Part shown: positions 11,620 through 23,395 of the stretch, one piece after another
How positions within the stretch are numbered: position 1 is the stretch's first letter
How the letters are laid out: each line of letters opens with the position of its first letter
Notes under the pieces: generated by a model
Database searches by the model: none
What the model was told of the DNA's origin: nothing
What the model saw: the letters and a program-made list of their open reading frames with translations, nothing else
Assembly: GCF_036669915.1 (NCBI RefSeq)
Contig: NC_089315.1
Coordinates: 1,136,503-1,200,502 of the forward strand
Reading direction: 5' to 3'
Origin: Pocillopora verrucosa
Taxonomy: Eukaryota > Cnidaria > Anthozoa > Scleractinia > Pocilloporidae
Length of the DNA: 64,000 nt
Made by a program: the position numbers and the translations under genes

Positions 11620-11960
11620 AATTCCTAGGAATTCCTAGGAATAAAGGTGTGAATTTTCACGGTAAATTCGGACTGGGAATTCCTAGGAATTCCTAGGAAT
11701 TCCCAACCATAACAACTCTGGTTCTAAAAACCTAGAAATTCCTAGAAATTCCCAGAAATTCCCAGAAATTCCCAGAAATTCCAAGTTTATAGCCAACAGG
11801 ACTTGGAATTCCTAGGAATTCCTAGGAATTCTAACTCAGAGAACCAATGACTTTCCCTGAAAAGCTGTAAATCTAAAAAATTCCTAGGAATTTCTGGGAA
11901 TTTCTGGGAATTTTTGGGAATTTTTAGGAATGTTTAAGAATTACTGGGAATTTTAAGCAA
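11620..11960. repeat. Left subterminal array of GGAATTCCTAGG words
   Basis: Multiple copies of the self-complementary words GGAATTCC and CCTAGG alternate with CCCAGAAATT and its complement. The words can pair within this array and with the array at 14870-15205. Confidence 0.7.
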
Positions 11961-13418
11961 AAATTTGAGGCTAATGACATAAAATAAATACTTTAAATTA
12001 AAAAAAACCCAGCTAAAATTCAAGTATTCAATGAAATTTATTTAGAAGCTTAATTAAGGCTTACATGTAAAATATTTTTGATTAATTAACATCAATGTGT
12101 GGTAATATTAGGATTGAATTTGATTTATTTTTCTTTTCTTGAAAACTTCATACGGATTAATCCTCAATTACAGCTATTCATATAAAATAGTTCTAATCAA
12201 TCATTAAATTTGGTTTGACACAAATTGTGAATAAAATCTGTTGATTCTTTTCCATAAAATACAATATCTTAAGTTATATTTGAAAACCAAGCACTCTTGG
12301 GAGTGAAGGGGCTAATTACAGACAAATAAAATTGATTTTTTGATTAAAATCTTGTTGTAACTGTAACAATAAATTAGAATGAAGTTATCCTTAACTGCAA
12401 ACTTAGCTGCTGTTTGTACTGTTTGTATTTTTTTTCCCTGGGCTCACAATGAGTTGGCCTTGAATGAGGTTGTCAACAAGAACCTTGACCATTTTGTATC
12501 TGGATTCCTTGACATCTGAATTTGAAAAAAAATAATATATTAAAATATGTATATTTAAAGCTCAGACCAGGCTTTTAAGATGGCTATGAGGAAAAGGGCA
12601 TTCATTGGATTCTCAAATTGAGAAATCTCTGTTATATTGAGTGACTTTTATATTGGAGTTAGTACATCTCTCTCATGGATTTTACTAAAAAAGGGCTGAA
12701 TACATTATTTTGTTTTTACCAAGGAGGGCTTCTTTATGTACTAAGGTTTGTTTAATAACAGTTCCTATTATGAATCTTGAATGTTCCCAAACGTGACTAG
12801 AGGAATCTTGAAACCTTACTGATAGGTTTATTTCATTGTAAAGCATAAGCTTAAGAAACTGCGGCATGCATTGTGACCGATTCGATTCTCAGAATTATTC
12901 TAGTTTCAGTTGCGCCGAGCGTTATGTAAGCTTAATTCAACCCGCTACATCTATTCTTTTATAAGATTTTGATCACGTAACGAATATCGCAGTTTTTACT
13001 CACCACAAACTTTAAAAATCGTAGCTTTACAGATGGCCACTCGACCCTTGTTTGTACCAGTCAATATGTCAACTGTTGTCCCTTCTTTTCACTCCACGGC
13101 GCCAACGACTTTCTTTTCTTTTACAACACTCACGCTATTCTCGTTTTCCCATTGAACCACAATAAAAGCTATCTTTAGAAATGTTATATTAAGCAAAACA
13201 GTTGAGAAAAGCGATCAACCGATCCAAAGTACATTCAAAGATGAGCGCCAAATGGAGTCTTCTTTGTTTCCGATCACGGGCATGATCACGTGGATCTTTT
13301 AGGACTTGTAATTGGCTAGCAAAGTGAATCCGCTGGCTTGCCGATTGCAGTGTTAAGAGAAGCACCCAACTTTATTCTGACTTCTCCGACCGGTTCTCTG
13401 CTTCTAGAAGATGGATAG

Positions 13419-13808
13419 CTTGGTGATATAAATAAAGATGTGAGCTCACTCTATGTAGAAATAATCGAAAAGAATCGATCGTATTACAAATGCACGATTT
13501 GTGGCCGAAAGTTGTCGAGGAAACAAAGACTCGAAACTCACTTGAGTTGTGTTAATGGCCAAGGTGAGAAATAACACAAGCCAATCAGTTTTGAATGCGA
13601 CTACAAATCGTCTTTTACCCTCATATTTATAAAAGAAGGATACCACATTCGGAAGTATAAGAGATACATAGATGATCCCAGTGTACCAGTACCTAAATCT
13701 ACAAAGCTTGACCGTAGCAAGCGTTCAGCAACACGTTCCAACACCGCCATCTCGATTCCTCAGTCAGTCGTTTCCACTGAACTTAAAGCAGTATTGACAA
13801 CAGAGTAG
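13419..13808 (+). CDS. Possible two-exon zinc-finger-like small protein (fragment)
   Basis: An open frame to 13563 contains a C-x2-C ... H-x2-C pattern (KCTICGRKLSRKQRLETHLS then C) and ends at a good donor (CAAG|gtgaga). It can join an acceptor at 13635/13636 in frame, continuing with a basic stretch (HIRKYKRYIDDPSVPVPKST) to a stop at 13806-13808. No start codon is visible in frame, since TAG occurs at 13416-13418, so an upstream exon would be needed. It could be a gene piece captured by the surrounding element, or chance. Confidence 0.3.
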
Positions 13809-14869
13809 AGTGCGTCTTACAAAAGAGAAACATTTGTACAAGAGACAGGAGTAGCTATATGCGATTACAGAGGTGCGTTGGAACTCTGGTCCACAAATAG
13901 TTATGCACTGCCCGAAGTATAAAACAATCTTGTTGATAGCTGACAGACAGAGAAGAACAACAAGTAAACTTAAGAGCTGTTATTATTGAAGTGTGACTAT
14001 CACTTTTCATTTTTAATATAAAGAAGGACTTGTAATTTGCACCAAAAATAAAAAGATGTAATATTTTTTTGGGAGATCCAGTGATTGGGACATTTAAGAA
14101 ATTAAGTTATGAAAGGAAACTTGGTTGGTACTTCTCACTACTAACAAGTCTTGTTGACAAATATTTTCAGATCAGAGTTTCAAATAAAGTAAATTGAAGA
14201 CGTCATATAAAAGGTGTTTTTCCTCTAAGGGAACATTGACTACCTCTGTCTTGTCTGCATGCCAAATGTTTGCAAAGTGTGTGGATGATCCACAAGTATT
14301 GGAACTCTTACAAAAATGTTTTGTAAGAATAAAAACAGCAAAACAAATTACAGCAATTAGTCATGAAAATAGAGCAAAAAACTGAAAAAAAAAAAGCAGC
14401 AACAACAATCATGAAAAAAGAAAGATTAATTAGGTGCTGAATTTGTTTGTCTAAGGCATGAAATTTCTACTAAAAGTATTGTCAACAAAAAGTCTCTGAC
14501 AGTGTTTGAGGCAACTGAGCTTGACTGTTCCAAGGTTTTCTAACAAAGGCAACCAGTAATGTAGGTTAGGGAAGTAAGATAATGTAATTATTGTTAATTA
14601 TTGTGGAAGTTGGCAATTTCCATTTAACATAACTGACAGCTGGTTCATGAGAAAATCCATATTAATGTAAAGATTTACTAAAACTTAGTTTGAGTAATAA
14701 ATTTCATGATCTTTAAGTTATAAACATGTACATGTATGTATATCTCTTGGTAAGTTTTGTATAGCATACCTTTTATTGAGCCAAAGTTTTAAGCCTCTGA
14801 AATTACTCTTTTTCTTAAAACCTTCACATTCAAGGTATTGAGAATTTCTTAGAATTTATGTGGACCTCA

Positions 14870-15205
14870 GGGTATTAAAATTGCCTCAAATTCAATTCCC
14901 AGAAATTCCCAAGAGTTCCACACTTCTTAAATTATAGGTAGTTTGTAAAGCTGAGAATTCCTAGGGATTCCAAGTCCTCACAAAACTGGAGTCTTCCTTT
15001 CCCAGAAATTCTCAGTAATTCCAAGCTTTTTAAATCAGAGTTAATTTGCATAGTTGGGAATTTTTGAGAATTCCTAGGAATTCCTAGGAATTCCTAGGAA
15101 TTCCCAGAAATTCCCAGAAAACTGGGAATTTGGTTTGCAAGGGTCATTTGCATAATTGGGAATTTTTGAGAATTCCTAGGAATTCCCAGAAAACTGGGAA
15201 TTCAG
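14870..15205. repeat. Right subterminal array of GGAATTCC/CCCAGAAATT words
   Basis: Same words as the left array of the element. It also has a partial internal repetition of the terminal part (a GCAAGGGTCATTTGCATA-type segment near 15138). Confidence 0.65.
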
Positions 15206-15368
15206 TTCGCAAGGGTACTGAAACCACTGCCAAATACAAAGACCTCAAGTTATACCATTTTTAAGTGCCCTATCCTATACAATGTATCAAATAATTAATC
15301 TTTTAGCAGGATGACGACTATTAACAAAATATGAATCAATAAATACCTTCAGACTTCTCAATATGTTT

Positions 15369-15464
15369 TTAGTAACCCTCATTGGAGATGGTAATACTTT
15401 CATAATCTGGGTAAGCTTTTTTAAGTTTCTCGACTGTGATGGAGTAATCAGCTCTACCAAACCC
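15369..15464 (-). pseudogene. PHPT1: PHPT1 exon 3 relic, copy 2 (open)
   Basis: A minus-strand acceptor (tttcag) is followed by a 96-nt open exon encoding GFGRADYSITVEKLKKAYP and ending ISNEGY-stop. The His of GRADHS in the parent is Tyr here. There is a matching exon 2 relic at 17103-17230 but no exon 1. Confidence 0.75.
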
Positions 15465-15804
15465 CTGAAAATTAAACATAATTGTTTCAGAAAGTCAGTC
15501 ATAAAAATGGAGAAAATCATGTATCACCAATAATTATTTATTACCAACAGACTGACATATGCTTACCTAAAGGTCAGTGTATTGAGGGGTCTGGGTTAAA
15601 TTCCTGCCCAAGCCATAATAAGTGTTCCTTAACAGATTGTTTCACTCTCACAAGTCCTGTCTCCACCCAGGAACAAGATGTCAAGAATAGGTTCTGACAA
15701 ACTGCTGGAGAAACCCAACAAGATGCTGGGTGGTAACCTGCAATAGACTTACATCACATGCAGGGGAGGCAAGTGGTGCTACTCATAGTCACTTCATTCA
15801 GGCC

Positions 15805-16018
15805 TTAACCCTTTACACACCAACATTTAGCACGCATTTTCTCCATTCTGTTAGCTATATGTTTCCTAAGGTGCTGACAAGAAGAACTTCCCAAACAATC
15901 CAGGGCTTTTGTAGTTTTTGATCATTTCCATTATTCTTATGACCTTAGTGTGTGATTCAGGGGTGATACTGTTGGGAGAAATTAGATGTTAGTCACTCTT
16001 AGAGGGTCAAAGGGTTAA
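15805..16018. mobile_element. TTAA-ended MITE, copy 1
   Basis: A 214-bp element beginning ttaaccctttacac and ending gggtcaaagggttaa, with roughly inverted ends. Copies sit at the same place in other units (23183, 39787, 48132), and an independent diverged copy is at 61257. I recall this type as a common coral repeat, but have not checked it. Confidence 0.65.
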
Positions 16019-17102
16019 ACAACCAAAAACTCTCACTATGTGGGCCCCAAAAAGTTGGCTACAGAGCAATTGCTACCCTGTTTTACCCTCGCAGCATGAG
16101 ACCCAGATGGTTTTCAGAATAAAGAACACAGGGAATTAAACATGTACACACACAAATTAAAGGATCAAAATTAACCCATCAATCCACCTTTCTCTACATA
16201 AAAAGTACAATGAGAACACTTAAGCAGCATGGCTGAATAACAATTTTAAGGCTCTGCACTCAACTTAGTAAATATGTGTACCAGTATATCTTTCAGATAC
16301 AAGGATTGACTGAATGACTAATAATAAAATACACGACAGGTCCAGAATTTATATGGCCCATGAATTTAGCTTTGGTTCTACCACTTGAGCATCTGAGATC
16401 AAAAATAAACACCACAACAGACAGAGGCTTGTTTTGGGACCAAACACTCTATTAAATGTATATATCAATAACACACTAGACTATTACATAACAAAGATAT
16501 TGGAAGAATACACTAAACCAACGGTACAGCAATCAAGAATAAACTACAAACACGAATAAGATTAAAGTACAATCATAACTGTCGATGGTGTGGGTGGGAG
16601 GGAAACTAAAACTTTCTTAATGCTAGAAATAAACTTGTTGCTTGCTTGCTTGCAAGATTACTAAAAACACGTGCACATATATCTAAGCAGTAATACTAAA
16701 GTAATTTTGTAATAAAAACGCATTAGCGTGGTGAATAGCCATTGGCTTTACCCAAGTATTATGACTTACATGCTAAACAAATTGCTCAATCTTACAGAAA
16801 AGGGAAAGTATTAACGTTCACTCTGCCTGTACCCAGTCCAGACCTCTCAGTTATCGATGTTTAGGTTCATATTAATAGAGATAAATATTCACTTTTTATC
16901 AGGTATAATTGCAGATGCAAAACAAAGAGGTTCTCCAGGCTACTGCACTGGATGAAACTACCCTCTAACACAGTTTACACAACATCTTCAGATTAAACTG
17001 TAGGTTCTTCAAAAAAACAAGTTTTGTCTCACACTGCGGTATGACCTCGTAACAAATCGAAAATAATAGAACATCTTAATTAATCCTGAGGCTGAAACCT
17101 AT
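16019..17102. other. PHPT1 intron-derived DNA, no gene
   Basis: Corresponds to intron 2 of the complete PHPT1 gene, between relic exons 3 and 2. No gene is seen. Confidence 0.55.
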
Positions 17103-17230
17103 CACAGAATAACCATACACAAGGATTTTCTTGTCATTGAGTCTGTAATGTTGTATTCTGTCTTCACCTAAACATTCAGTTTTCAGTCTCATCTCTCCAA
17201 TTTCCTTCTCTACTTTGTCATAAATATCAG
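17103..17230 (-). pseudogene. PHPT1: PHPT1 exon 2 relic, copy 1, donor lost
   Basis: The minus-strand acceptor (ctttcag) is intact. The exon reads DIYDKVEKEIGEMRLKTECL then GEDR where the family has GGGR, and ends ILVYGYSV. The donor, gtaggt in the parent, reads ataggt here, so splicing to exon 3 should fail. The broken donor and the altered glycine motif point to a decayed fragment. Confidence 0.75.
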
Positions 17231-19316
17231 CTGAAAGAAAGACGTGGGACAAAATTATTAAAAATTTTCAATAATACAACACAGGCCTCTATACACTGGT
17301 CAGTCGCATCACTAACAACAATCAGCAGGAAAATGGACAAAATAATACACAAGAAGCAAAATGAACAAGATCATATCCTGAGTGTGTTTAGCAACTAGGG
17401 AAAAGGCAAGATTTTTCATGTTTAAAAAAACTCTGTTCAGGAACACGAGCGAAATGGCTGTATTGTTGTGCTACCTTTTGTTGTACAAATATAGACTGAG
17501 TCTAACTGCGGGTCTAAGAAGGAGTAATTTCATATGAGGTTTTTCCCAGATGTTACTGTTCTTGGGGCTACAAGTTCTCTACTATTGATAGGTGACTTAG
17601 CTAAACTAGACTGACAGGAATTATTTCGTACTGATGTGATCAGTTATGATAGATTTAATTTTGTATCACCCTGGTTACATTGCAAATCTAATCAAATAAC
17701 GTTTGGGTATATTGCTCTCTAATAAACTTGTAAAACTCAAAACAAATTGAGTAAGTCGACGTGAAAATAAATCAGCTTGCATTTGCTGGAAAATGTATTT
17801 AAAATCATTCACAATAGCTGAATTGTGGCTCCAGTAGTCACAACACCCTTATCAACTTGTAAACACTAGATACTAAAAATATCGCTTGACTTGTAAGTCA
17901 AATCATGTGAAGGCATTCAGCCTATTTATCGGTAAGGTAAATTTCTCATGATATCAGCCTTCTCCATTAGCCTTGAGCTCAATTATCGAGTAGATGGACA
18001 TAAAAGATCAGGTTTATTACTAATTTAAACCGTTAAAGAATTAAGAAATATAAGTATATGAGTTTGCAGTTTACAACTTCCGTTTTCTTTCGGAGTAATC
18101 TAGCGTGACCTATTTAAATTCACGCGATCTGTGGTCATTGGACTCTCGTCGTCACAGGCTTAAATGAAAATTTGAATATCTCAATTTGGTGTCGTTTCAC
18201 TTGATCGTTTGGTTTGGAAGTCTTCTTTACAGGGAAGGTACTCTCCACCTGTTTCATAACATTTTTCTTTTAGTTGTAAGCTTGTCGTCCACCTACCAAA
18301 AAATGAAAGACGATCAGGGTTGAGAGAGTTTGTTTATTACCTGAAAGGTTTGCTGACACAAGTTTAGTTATGAAAAAGCCCTACTTTTCAAATTTATTAG
18401 ACACAATATGAGATTTCGATGTCTAAAATTCAATGTTTTTGCGAGGTGTTAGTGACTAGAATTAGTGATTCCGTGGTCATCTATGATAACCACGAGAGAT
18501 GAAATTAGGACGGTTGAGCCTACGATAAGCCATTAGTCGTTGGGAGGGTTTAGGTAAGAAGTTAAGCTGTTTCCGGCGCTGATTTTTTTCCTTAAATGTC
18601 TATATCAAAAGGAATTGATTTCAAACTTTGATGAGTAGAGGCTTTATTCAGAATGGCAAACGGTAGAAGCTTACAGATACGGATTATTGGAGTTAGACAT
18701 TGCTATTTCATGGAAACCGGAAGTATCGTGAACGTGTTCTTTTATTTACATCCAGCCAATATACTAAGTATTTGGCCGAGCCAAAGCGTAGTGACTTGTA
18801 CCACAAATTACTGCAGATAAACTGTGGCCAACAACCTTTCTGCAAGCGTTTCGATCATCTAAGCCACACTGTAGCTAGTTTCTCCACGTGAACTCGCGAG
18901 AAATCCTCTACCGATTCTTCTTGAATATATTCACAGTTGACAGAAAAGCACTCAGTATTCGTTTCAAAGCCTCGTTTCACCTAAGAATATAAATGGGTAC
19001 CATAACACTCTCAAGGACTAACGTTTTTATGTGCTGGGTGATTTTCTGCGATGGACTTGCCTCTTGTCCACAGGGAGTAGCAGTATACTAACTCAACACT
19101 TCATGCTATATGGAAACTGTGATAACCTCTAGCAGTATTCTAAGCGATTTTCGCTCATAAAATATTGTGTTTTGACAGCTAACAGGAAATAACCAGCCTC
19201 AAAAAGTAAATGTGCATCGAACAAAGCTGATTTGTATTCATTCCGCTTCTCTTGCAGGAAATTTTGGAACTGGATAAGGGATTCAAAGCTATTAGAATCT
19301 CCACTGTTTTTCAAGG
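17231..19316. other. Unit boundary and upstream region of gene B2
   Basis: PHPT1 intron-1-derived DNA ends near 17390 and is followed by DNA homologous to the A1 3' flank and then by the common B upstream region. No gene is seen; a recurrent short open frame (18700-18891) is not conserved as a frame across units. Confidence 0.5.
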
Positions 19317-21500
19317 ATGGCATTTTTGCGAATCGATCTCAAATTTCTCGTCTTAATTCAAGTTGTGATAATACACCTATTTCCAAAACACATGTCCCAA
19401 GCAACAGCTACCAATAACTGTACAAGTGCAGTCAGTCCAACTGATGCCTGTAACAAAATCACTTACGAACAAGTTTACAACATCTTGGCGAAATCAGAAA
19501 ACAGTTTCAACATCGAGTCGGCTCTTTATCCACCCAAGAGGCCTTCCTCAGTGCGGGTATTTGTAAATGTCTATGGCCCCAACAAAACGGAAAGTTCAAC
19601 TCCTGCTGCCAAATACACGTGGAGTATTTCTTGCCTGTACGCTGCTCTTCCTGCTAAAGTTCTTGAATTTTGGTCTTTATGGTCAATCATGGTGACCAGT
19701 CGAACACAGGAGCTTAACATAACAATTTCACTTTCCTGCTGTGATGTGACGAAAGGGAAACTAAAAAAACATATCGAAGACGCTCTAGCTGCTGTAAGTA
19801 CTTTGACCAATTTAGATTATGTACCGAAATAGCAAAAATATTCCAATTGAACATTAAAAAACCAATCAGGAAAAAACATTGCACCTTAAACCTTGTTAAC
19901 ATCTTCTCCGAAAAGAACTGAAAGTAAAGTTGTTAGTTCAGTTATTATAACTTCATCCATGGAACTGAAAATGTTAGTACCCCTTGGAAAATGAGAAATT
20001 CGGATAGGTACGATTTTGGACCACGTCCCCACCCCTCTCCGCTCTCCTCGTCTAAATTTGTTTATTAGCATCTTTGTTCCGATATCTCCTTCAAACTGGA
20101 AGTCACTTAAATGAAAACAAATATCAAATTCAAATCCGTTAAAAAGAATTGTCTTTAAAGTCCATGAACAGAAACGCGACGATTCTCTAAAGTGGAGAAA
20201 AAAATTTTCTTGCCTCTCCATCTTTGCGGAGATAGTGGTTCATATTTCCTTTTTTCGAGTTGTTTGGCAAACTATGCTAGAGTCAGGGATATTCGTGTGT
20301 TTTCCCTAAGACTTATGGCTTATTCGAGAGAGTTGGCATGTATGCTGGGCATGTACACTGTTATTATGACCAAGAACCCATGACTTGGTGCTGGACATAC
20401 CAACAGGGATTCATTGTTCTGTGTTTTTAAATATTTTTCCAAACCTTCCATTATCCCATAGCTCATCTTCACTTCTTTTTCGCTTACTCTTTTAGAATCA
20501 TCTTTTTGTTTGATTTGACTTAGTTCTTTCTTATGTTTCATAGTTCCAAGATCTGGCTATTAGGCCAGCAATGAGAGACCCCCAACTGAATTCTGCTGAG
20601 TGTATCACAGAGGGACATCAACCGAGTATTTCCTCTGTTACAGAACACAGTTGGCGAATAAGATTAATTTTAATCCTCTCCTCTCTCTTTTCAATAGTGT
20701 TTGGGCCATTGTTGGCCTTTACAACAACGAGAAAACAGGACGAGCTCGGAAAAAAGGACAACAATAGAAAAAATACGGTAGATTTCCTGTGTGTGTTTTT
20801 GTTTGTAATAATCACTGTTTTAATTATAGCAAGATATGTAACAGTCCATACAAGTAGCAGCGATAAGAAAATGGTTCCTTATTATATGTTCCCTATTATT
20901 GAACTGATACAACCGGCCATTGTGCTTGCTGGGGTAATCGTCTTTTTGGTGACATGGGTGAAATGTGGGGGTAGCGACCAGAATAACTATAGTGTAAAGG
21001 TGAAGTCACTTCTTTTCATAATTTGTGCAAATTTAGCAACCTACCATTTTTGTTGGCTCTTAGTCGGTATAATGCTGAATCCTATCTGGGGTCTTGTTGT
21101 TCTGCTCGTACTTTGCCTTTTTATTGGTATCTCAACCTTTGCATTTTATACCTACATGTCTTCAAATGACGCCTCAAAATGTCAGTCATTTTCTTCATGT
21201 TTTGCTGGGTTCCTAGCTGTCTGTGGTCTTATTGTTATTGTAATTCTAGCTGGGCAGTCATATAATGGAAGACAAACTGCTGATGAGGCTTTGAAAGAAG
21301 CAGTGATGTATTTAATCTCTATATTCTTTTCATGGCTCTATTGGAAGAGGTGGGTTAATAAAAGTAAGAAATCTGCAGATTGCAAAAGTGGTCCTGTTTC
21401 GGCTCCTAACTCATCACAAGAAAATGGTCATGTTCCAGAGCACAGTGGAACAGAAATGGAAACACTTATGCAGCAAGATGTTCGAAACATTACAGTGTAA
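19317..21500 (+). CDS. Gene B2: signal peptide, cysteine ectodomain and about 7 TM helices
   Basis: Coding exons are 19317-19793 and 20544-21500, phase 0, giving 477 aa. The ectodomain is almost identical to that of B1 and B3. Exon 2 is more diverged in the first three membrane segments and has a short TM3-TM4 loop (CGGSDQNNYSVKVKS) instead of the Gln-rich loop of B1. The tail is long (RWVNKSKKSADCKSG through METLMQQDV) and ends in VRNITV. Signature motifs GIMLNPIWGL and AGQSYNGRQTADEALK are kept. No disabling change is seen. Function is unknown; the family call rests on comparison within the window. Confidence 0.82.
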
Positions 21501-22656
21501 ACCTGGATATCACTGTATAATTATGTAAACAAATGGAAAAATGTTTCCTCCACTCTAAACATCTGAGTAATAATTGTCCCTTCGTCAACTGTTTATTTTC
21601 TGGTAAATTAGTGAAGAGTATTTGGTATTGTATCAAAATAGCAACCAGTCTTGTGGCTAAACTTATCTTTTCCTTTTTCCCTAAGTGCTGGATAATGTTA
21701 TGATATTGTAAGGTGAAGTTATTCCTTAATCACAAACTTTACATGTTGTCTAACAGTTCAAGGTAATGGTATAATTAGGTAAGATCCTAATCATTATACA
21801 CCTAACTATTTGAAGAAGTACACCACTGTTTATAAAAATTATAATCTCAGTTTTTATCTCGTGCTAAAACAGCTTTGGATAACGAACCTTAGCAACCTAT
21901 TATATAAATTTAACTAGCTTTAGTTTACATAACTTTGTACCAATGAAGCCTTAGCTAACTGGAAAAATTTTTACCACCAAAGTATATAATATTTGTACCT
22001 TTTGAAGTGTATAATTTTTCTTTCTCATACACAGGTTTGGATTTGTTTACATCTCCAATGTAGCACAGTAGTTCTAGATGCAATTTATGTAAATTCATTA
22101 CTTGGAAAGATTCTTTAGAATCCACGTAAAAAACTGTTAGTAATGTACATGCATAGAGTATAATTAGCCAACTTGTAAACAGTGCTTTTATTCAGATTTG
22201 AGGTTACATAGGGCTTTCCCTACATGGCATTCTTAAGAAACTAAAATTGTTCTGGTTTAAAAATGGAAAATGTTTGTCAAATCTGGTGGTCTGGAACAGA
22301 ACACAAACACAAACTCTACCCCATCAGCCTGTTTGGGGACAAATGAATATTACTAGGGGGGGGGGGGTCTATCAGTGTATAACACATCTCCTTTTAAGTA
22401 TCGTATCAAATTTATTTTTTCTTTACCAAATTAAAGCTGTCAAGATTTTTTCAGGTATTTTGCTACACAACTGATCTTGAAGAGCTCTGACACAGGCACC
22501 AAGTCTTACTGAAAGCACTGCCAAATACAAAGACCTCAAGTTGTATCTTTTTTTAAGTGCCCTATCCTATACAATGTATCAAATAATTAATCTTTTAGTA
22601 GTATGATTACTACAAAATATGACCTAATAAATACATTCAGACTTCTCAACATGTTT
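21501..22656. other. 3' flank of gene B2, no gene
   Basis: Likely 3' untranslated and flanking DNA, nearly identical to the flank of B3 (38107 onward). It contains a G tract near 22358-22368 whose length differs between units. No gene is seen. Confidence 0.5.
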
Positions 22657-22752
22657 CTAATAACCCTCATTGGAGAAGGGAATACTTTCATAGTGTGGGT
22701 AAGCTGTTTTAAGTTTCTTGTCTGTGATGGAGTGATCTGCTCTTCCAAACCC
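22657..22752 (-). pseudogene. PHPT1: PHPT1 exon 3 relic, copy 3 (open)
   Basis: A minus-strand 96-nt exon after a tttcag acceptor. It encodes GFGRADHSITDKKLKTAYP and ends FSNEGY-stop, with substitutions at sites where the parent reads VTVKKLKKAYPDYE and SITF. A headless copy in the B2 unit. Confidence 0.75.
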
Positions 22753-22950
22753 CTGAAAATTAAACATAATTGTTTCAGAAAGTCAGTCATAAAAATGGAG
22801 AAAACCATGTATCACCAATAATTATTTATTACCAACAGACTGACATATGATTGCCTAAAGGCCCGTGTATTGAGGGGTCTGGGTTAAATTCCTGCCCAAG
22901 CCATAGTATAGTGTTCCTTAGCAGATTGTTTCACTCTCACAAGTCCTCTC

Positions 22951-23125
22951 GGATCATGTGTACTATAGGGCGGCCTCGGTCGACATATAGGCCGACAATC
23001 GACCGATATATCGGTCGCCTATCGGTCGACTATCGGTCGGCAATCGACCGACTATCGGTTGACAGTCGGCCGATGTATCGGTCGATATGTCGACCGAGGC
23101 CACCTAAATATAGTACGCATGATCC
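22951..23125. mobile_element. CG-rich foldback element, copy 1
   Basis: Long inverted ends (ggatcatgtgtactat with cggcctcggtcgacatat, mirrored at the other end) enclose repeated ATCGACCGA/TCGGTCGAC words, so the whole unit can fold on itself. Its base composition is unlike the AT-rich surroundings. Units without it (15655, 34715) read continuously through the site; an apparent 5-bp ctctc duplication flanks it. The second copy at 39560-39729 is at the same place. Confidence 0.75.
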
Positions 23126-23182
23126 GTACTCTCTCCACCCAGGAACAAGATGTCAAGAATAGGTTCTGACAAACTTCACGCC

Positions 23183-23395
23183 TTAACTCTTTACACACCA
23201 ACATTGGTATGCATTTCCTCCATACTGTTAGCTATATGTTTCCTAAGGTGCTGTCAAGAAGAATTTCCCGAACAATCCAGGGCTTTTTTAGTTTTCGATC
23301 ATTTTCATTATTCTCATGACCTTAATGTGTGATTCAGGGGTGATACTGTTGGGAGAAATTAGATGTTAGTCATTCTTAGAGGGTCAAAGGGTTAA
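23183..23395. mobile_element. TTAA-ended MITE, copy 2
   Basis: Same element and same position in the unit as the copy at 15805-16018, inherited by tandem duplication. Confidence 0.65.

Larger units (their letters stand above)
11599..15215. mobile_element. 3.6-kb TIR element with GGAATTCC-rich ends
   Basis: This block interrupts a sequence that is continuous in all other units (accaagtcttactgaaag, for example near 22500 and 46970). It begins CCCTTGCGAA and ends TTCGCAAGGG, with TA on both sides, which suggests a TA target duplication. Dense arrays of GGAATTCCTAGGAATTCC-like and CCCAGAAATT-like words lie inside both ends (11620-11960 and 14870-15205). The interior is AT-rich and includes a possible small spliced zinc-finger ORF. 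No transposase is seen, so it is probably non-autonomous; I do not assign a superfamily with confidence. Confidence 0.7.

Noticed and set aside
15287..15520. Minus-strand frame MIFSIFMTDFLKQL... over a PHPT1 relic (also 22587)
   Set aside because: Out of frame with the exon 3 relic; the reading frame that matches PHPT1 is different.
22851..23162. Arg/Asp-rich frame (RPTIDRYIGRLS) and its antisense partners
   Set aside because: It lies in the self-complementary CG-rich foldback element, which is open in several frames on both strands because of its repeated TCGGTCGAC words.
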